DNA from: JBAZKV01 sp964443545
Lineage (GTDB): Bacteria > Margulisbacteria > WOR-1 > JAKLHX01 > JBAZKV01
DNA: 7,132 nucleotides
Assembly (NCBI GenBank): GCA_964443545.1
Contig: CAYUCV010000048.1
Span: 1-7,132, forward strand
Direction of reading: 5' to 3'
Positions within the stretch are counted from its first letter, which is position 1. Every line of letters starts with the position of its first letter. The notes under the pieces are model-generated. The model was not told the origin of the DNA. It saw only the letters and a list, made by a program, of their open reading frames with translations, and made no database searches. Position numbers and translations under genes: made by a program. This document shows, piece by piece, positions 5,295 through 7,132 of this stretch.

Positions 5295-6170
5295 GTGAAA
5301 ATACTTATAACCGGCGCCAATGGAATGGTGGGCTCATACGCAAAAGAGGTCTTTGGCGGTGATGAGCTTATTTTGACAGACCTGCCCGAGCATGATGTAA
5401 GGGACAAAGAAGTTGTCTTTGATCTTTTTAAGCGTACAAAGCCGCAGACTGTGCTACATCTCGCGGCAGAGACCGATGTTGACAGGTGCGAACTACATCC
5501 CGAAGAAGCATACAGGTCCAATGTGGAAGCTGTTGAAAATGTCGCACAGGCCTGTAAAGACCATAAAGCAGTCCTTATCTATGTCAGCACCGGTTTTGTG
5601 TTCAGCGGCAAGGGCCGCAGGGAGCATACAGAACTGGACATCCCGTCTCCCGCCAATGTCTACGGCAGGACAAAACTTGAGGCAGAAAACCTGATAAAGT
5701 CCCTGTTGTCCGAGTTCTTCATCTTTAGGGCCGACTGGATGATAGGCGGCGGGCCTGGCAAGGACAAAAAATTTGTCGGAAAGATCATCAAAAAGTGCCT
5801 GGCGGGGGAGGATATCGAAGCCGTTGACGACATGTTCAGCACGCCGACTTTTGCGAAAGATTTTCTTTCCGCTATAAATGAGTTCATCCCCGGCAAAAAA
5901 TACGGCTTATACCACCTGGCAAATAAAGACCTTTGCAGCAGATACGAAATGGCCCTGGAAATAGCAGCTTTATTGGGTTCAAGGGTAAAGGTGTCCCCTG
6001 TTCCTTCTTCAAGGTTCCCACTTCCGGCTCCTAGGGCGCAGTCAACAGGGATAAAGAATTACCTGTTGGAGCAAATGGGGTATGATCTGATGCCGGGGTG
6101 GCGGGAGTCGCTTAAGGAATATGTGAAAGAATGGGGGCGTAGACCGCTGGCAGGGGACCGCCGACCGTAG
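5295..6170 (+). CDS. rmlD: RmlD-like NAD(P)-dependent sugar-nucleotide reductase (dTDP-4-dehydrorhamnose reductase family)
   Basis: This short-chain dehydrogenase of 291 residues is typical RmlD length. It starts MKILITGANGMVGS with the Rossmann motif G7-x2-G10-x2-G13. LHLAAETDVDRCE (54-66) is an RmlD signature. The catalytic set is Ser98/Thr99 in YVSTGFVFSG and Tyr123/Lys127 in YGRTK. RmlD reduces dTDP-4-dehydrorhamnose to dTDP-L-rhamnose, but no other rml gene is visible and related reductases act on other sugars, so the substrate is inferred. The start is GTG, with GAGGG five bases upstream. A TAAAAT (5273-5278) could be its -10, but I see no good -35. The gene diverges from mtnP. Its last eleven residues (GRRPLAGDRRP) and its stop are encoded by a heptad repeat array, so the native C-terminus was probably replaced or extended. 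Confidence 0.8.
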   Translation: MKILITGANGMVGSYAKEVFGGDELILTDLPEHDVRDKEVVFDLFKRTKPQTVLHLAAETDVDRCELHPEEAYRSNVEAVENVAQACKDHKAVLIYVSTGFVFSGKGRREHTELDIPSPANVYGRTKLEAENLIKSLLSEFFIFRADWMIGGGPGKDKKFVGKIIKKCLAGEDIEAVDDMFSTPTFAKDFLSAINEFIPGKKYGLYHLANKDLCSRYEMALEIAALLGSRVKVSPVPSSRFPLPAPRAQSTGIKNYLLEQMGYDLMPGWRESLKEYVKEWGRRPLAGDRRP

Positions 6171-6224
6171 GACGAGAGGCAAAAATGTCCAATTATCAAT
6201 TAACAATTACCAATTTCCAATTGC
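6139..6224 (+). repeat. Composite heptad repeat cluster overlapping the end of the rmlD-like gene
   Basis: GTAGACC, GCTGGCA, GGGGACC, GCCGACC and GTAGGAC are in phase and supply the last codons and stop of the preceding gene. A linker (GAGAGGCAAAAATGTC) follows, then five in-phase CAATTNN units: CAATTAT, CAATTAA, CAATTAC, CAATTTC, CAATTGC. This is the most complete copy in the window. Confidence 0.85.
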
Positions 6225-6249
6225 AAGGGTTTGTAAGGAATTCCTCCTG

Positions 6250-6278
6250 TTGACAACACTGTCTGGAAAAGATAGAAT
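6250..6278 (+). promoter_or_regulatory. Promoter of gmhB
   Basis: Consensus TTGACA (6250-6255) and TAGAAT (6273-6278) with a 17-base spacer; expected start near 6285. It lies just after the repeat cluster, so gmhB and the permease probably form a transcription unit separate from the rmlD-like gene. Confidence 0.75.
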
Positions 6279-6295
6279 GTTCAATAATTGAACAT
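6277..6295 (+). promoter_or_regulatory. Palindromic operator at the gmhB transcription start
   Basis: ATGTTCAATAATTGAACAT is a perfect 19-nt palindrome around a central A. It overlaps the end of the -10 and the expected +1, a position where a bound repressor would block RNA polymerase. Its TCAAT...ATTGA core recalls the ATPase 1 operators and its TGTTC...GAACA flanks recall the inverted repeat at ATPase 2. As RNA it would be only a weak hairpin. Confidence 0.6.
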
Positions 6296-6307
6296 GAGTA
6301 CTTTAAA

Positions 6308-6886
6308 ATGAACAAAGCAGTATTTTTAGACAGGGATGGAACGCTAATAGAGGATGTAGGGTATCTGTCGGATGAAAAGAACATCAGGCTTATATCGGGT
6401 GCTGCCGAAGCGGTGCAAATCTTTAATAAGGCCGGGTTTAAAACAGTGATGGTCACCAATCAGGCAGCTATCGCAAGGGGAATAATTTCTGAAGACAGAT
6501 TCGGTGAAATTAATTCTGAGATAATAGCCCGTTTTTCGTCTCTCGGCGCCAGATTTGACGCGATTTATTACTGTCCCCATCACCCGAAGGAAGGAAAAGG
6601 AGAATACCTGCTTGAGTGTTCCTGCAGAAAGCCTCTTCCCGGAATGCTCTTGAAAGCGGCCGAAGAGCTTAATCTTGATTTTTCCAGGTCGTTTATGATA
6701 GGAGACAGGAGCAAGGACATCGAAGCAGGGATAAAGGCTGGGTGCAAGACGGTTTTAGTTCCTACCAATGGCGTAGTGATTACTGAAGAGAAGAAGTCGT
6801 TGCGTCCGGATTGTCGGGCTGAAAATATTTTAGCTGCGGCAAAATGGGTGATCGGAAGGCAGCGGGAAACAGAGGGCGTGAATTGA
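6308..6886 (+). CDS. gmhB: D-glycero-D-manno-heptose 1,7-bisphosphate 7-phosphatase (GmhB, HAD-IIIA)
   Basis: GmhB removes the 7-phosphate from heptose-1,7-bisphosphate on the cytosolic route to ADP- or GDP-heptose for lipopolysaccharide core or glycan. The 192 residues match the family length. HAD motif I is FLDRDGTL with nucleophile Asp8 and acid/base Asp10. Motif II is MVTNQ (Thr50), with AIARG after it. The zinc-binding set typical of GmhB is Cys89, His91, Cys104 and Cys106 in CPHHP...CSCRKP. Motifs III and IV are Lys108 and GDRSKD (Asp133, Asp137). No clear Shine-Dalgarno sequence precedes the ATG. A five-codon frame (6294-6311, MSTLK) ends on it with an ATGA overlap, which might deliver ribosomes. 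The stop overlaps the TTG of the following permease gene, linking heptose supply with polysaccharide export. Confidence 0.92.
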   Translation: MNKAVFLDRDGTLIEDVGYLSDEKNIRLISGAAEAVQIFNKAGFKTVMVTNQAAIARGIISEDRFGEINSEIIARFSSLGARFDAIYYCPHHPKEGKGEYLLECSCRKPLPGMLLKAAEELNLDFSRSFMIGDRSKDIEAGIKAGCKTVLVPTNGVVITEEKKSLRPDCRAENILAAAKWVIGRQRETEGVN

Positions 6887-7132
6887 ATCCTGATTATATC
6901 AAGATTATCAAGCCAAAACACGGATTGGTAAATATTGATTTCAAAGAATTGTGGCAGTACCGCGAATTGTTCTGGTTCCTGGCTTTAAGGGACATTCTGG
7001 TCAAGTATAAGCAGGCGGTTATAGGTATCCTTTGGGCTATACTACAGCCTATATTTACAATGATCATTTTTTCCGTAATTTTTGGTGCTTTGGCGAAACT
7101 GCCGTCCGACGGAGTGCCTTATCCCATTATGG
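6883..7132 (+). CDS. wzm: ABC-2 type polysaccharide/O-antigen export permease, Wzm/TagG-like (partial, N-terminus)
   Basis: The frame is open to the window end and gives 83 residues. The cytosolic start is NPDYIKIIKPKHGLVNIDFK. The amphipathic interface helix ELWQYRELFWFLALRDILVK comes next, then YKQAVIGILWAILQP. The first membrane helix follows (about IFTMIIFSVIFGALA). The order ELW.YREL..FL..RD...KYKQ..IG..WA..QP is the classic N-terminus of inner-membrane permeases that export lipid-linked O-antigen or teichoic acid with an ATPase partner. The partner would be expected downstream, outside the window. I take TTG at 6883 as the start: it overlaps the gmhB stop (TTGA) and has AGAGGG six bases upstream. 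No ATG or GTG is available in this frame before the conserved region. Confidence 0.85.
   Translation, partial: MNPDYIKIIKPKHGLVNIDFKELWQYRELFWFLALRDILVKYKQAVIGILWAILQPIFTMIIFSVIFGALAKLPSDGVPYPIM

Overview
The window looks like a metagenome-assembled fragment of a bacterium with a Gram-negative-type envelope. Evidence is a heptose-bisphosphate phosphatase (gmhB) followed by the start of a polysaccharide ABC-2 permease. Moderate GC, paired AAA_14/DUF4143 ATPases and many heptanucleotide repeat clusters suggest a candidate phylum such as Omnitrophota or Margulisbacteria. That placement is an impression, not a demonstrated assignment. Two 100-N gaps (1208-1307 and 4254-4353) are scaffold joins.

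Minus strand, methylthioadenosine (MTA) and adenine salvage: mtnP (4478-5214, with a one-base frameshift), apt (1076-1369, middle lost in the first gap), mtnA (72-1079), and the first codons of an unidentified gene that leaves the window at position 1. apt/mtnA and mtnA/next gene are joined by ATGA overlaps. Together they would turn MTA into adenine plus methylthioribose-1-P, adenine into AMP, and methylthioribose-1-P into methylthioribulose-1-P.

Between mtnP and apt, about 3.1 kb on the plus strand holds two full-length AAA_14/DUF4143 ATPases (1603-2784 and 2949-4151), a C-terminal scrap of a third (about 4151-4204) and several repeat clusters. The leader of apt carries a 17-bp copy of the mtnP 3' end and a near copy of the mtnP promoter. 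This suggests the ATPase block split an older mtnP-apt-mtnA operon, which afterwards had two promoters.

Plus strand, right side: an RmlD-like sugar-nucleotide reductase (5295-6170), gmhB (6308-6886) and a Wzm-type permease (6883 onward). This is a surface-polysaccharide region diverging from mtnP.

The less expected content is regulatory and repetitive. ATPase 1 has twin palindromic operators placed exactly on its promoter. ATPase 2 has an inverted repeat around its start codon and no Shine-Dalgarno sequence. gmhB has a 19-nt palindrome at its -10/+1 region. mtnP and ATPase 2 look leaderless. The intergenic repeats resolve into arrays of 7-bp units of two kinds, GNNGACC and CAATTNN, always in that order. 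I saw no tRNA, rRNA, CRISPR array or transposase.
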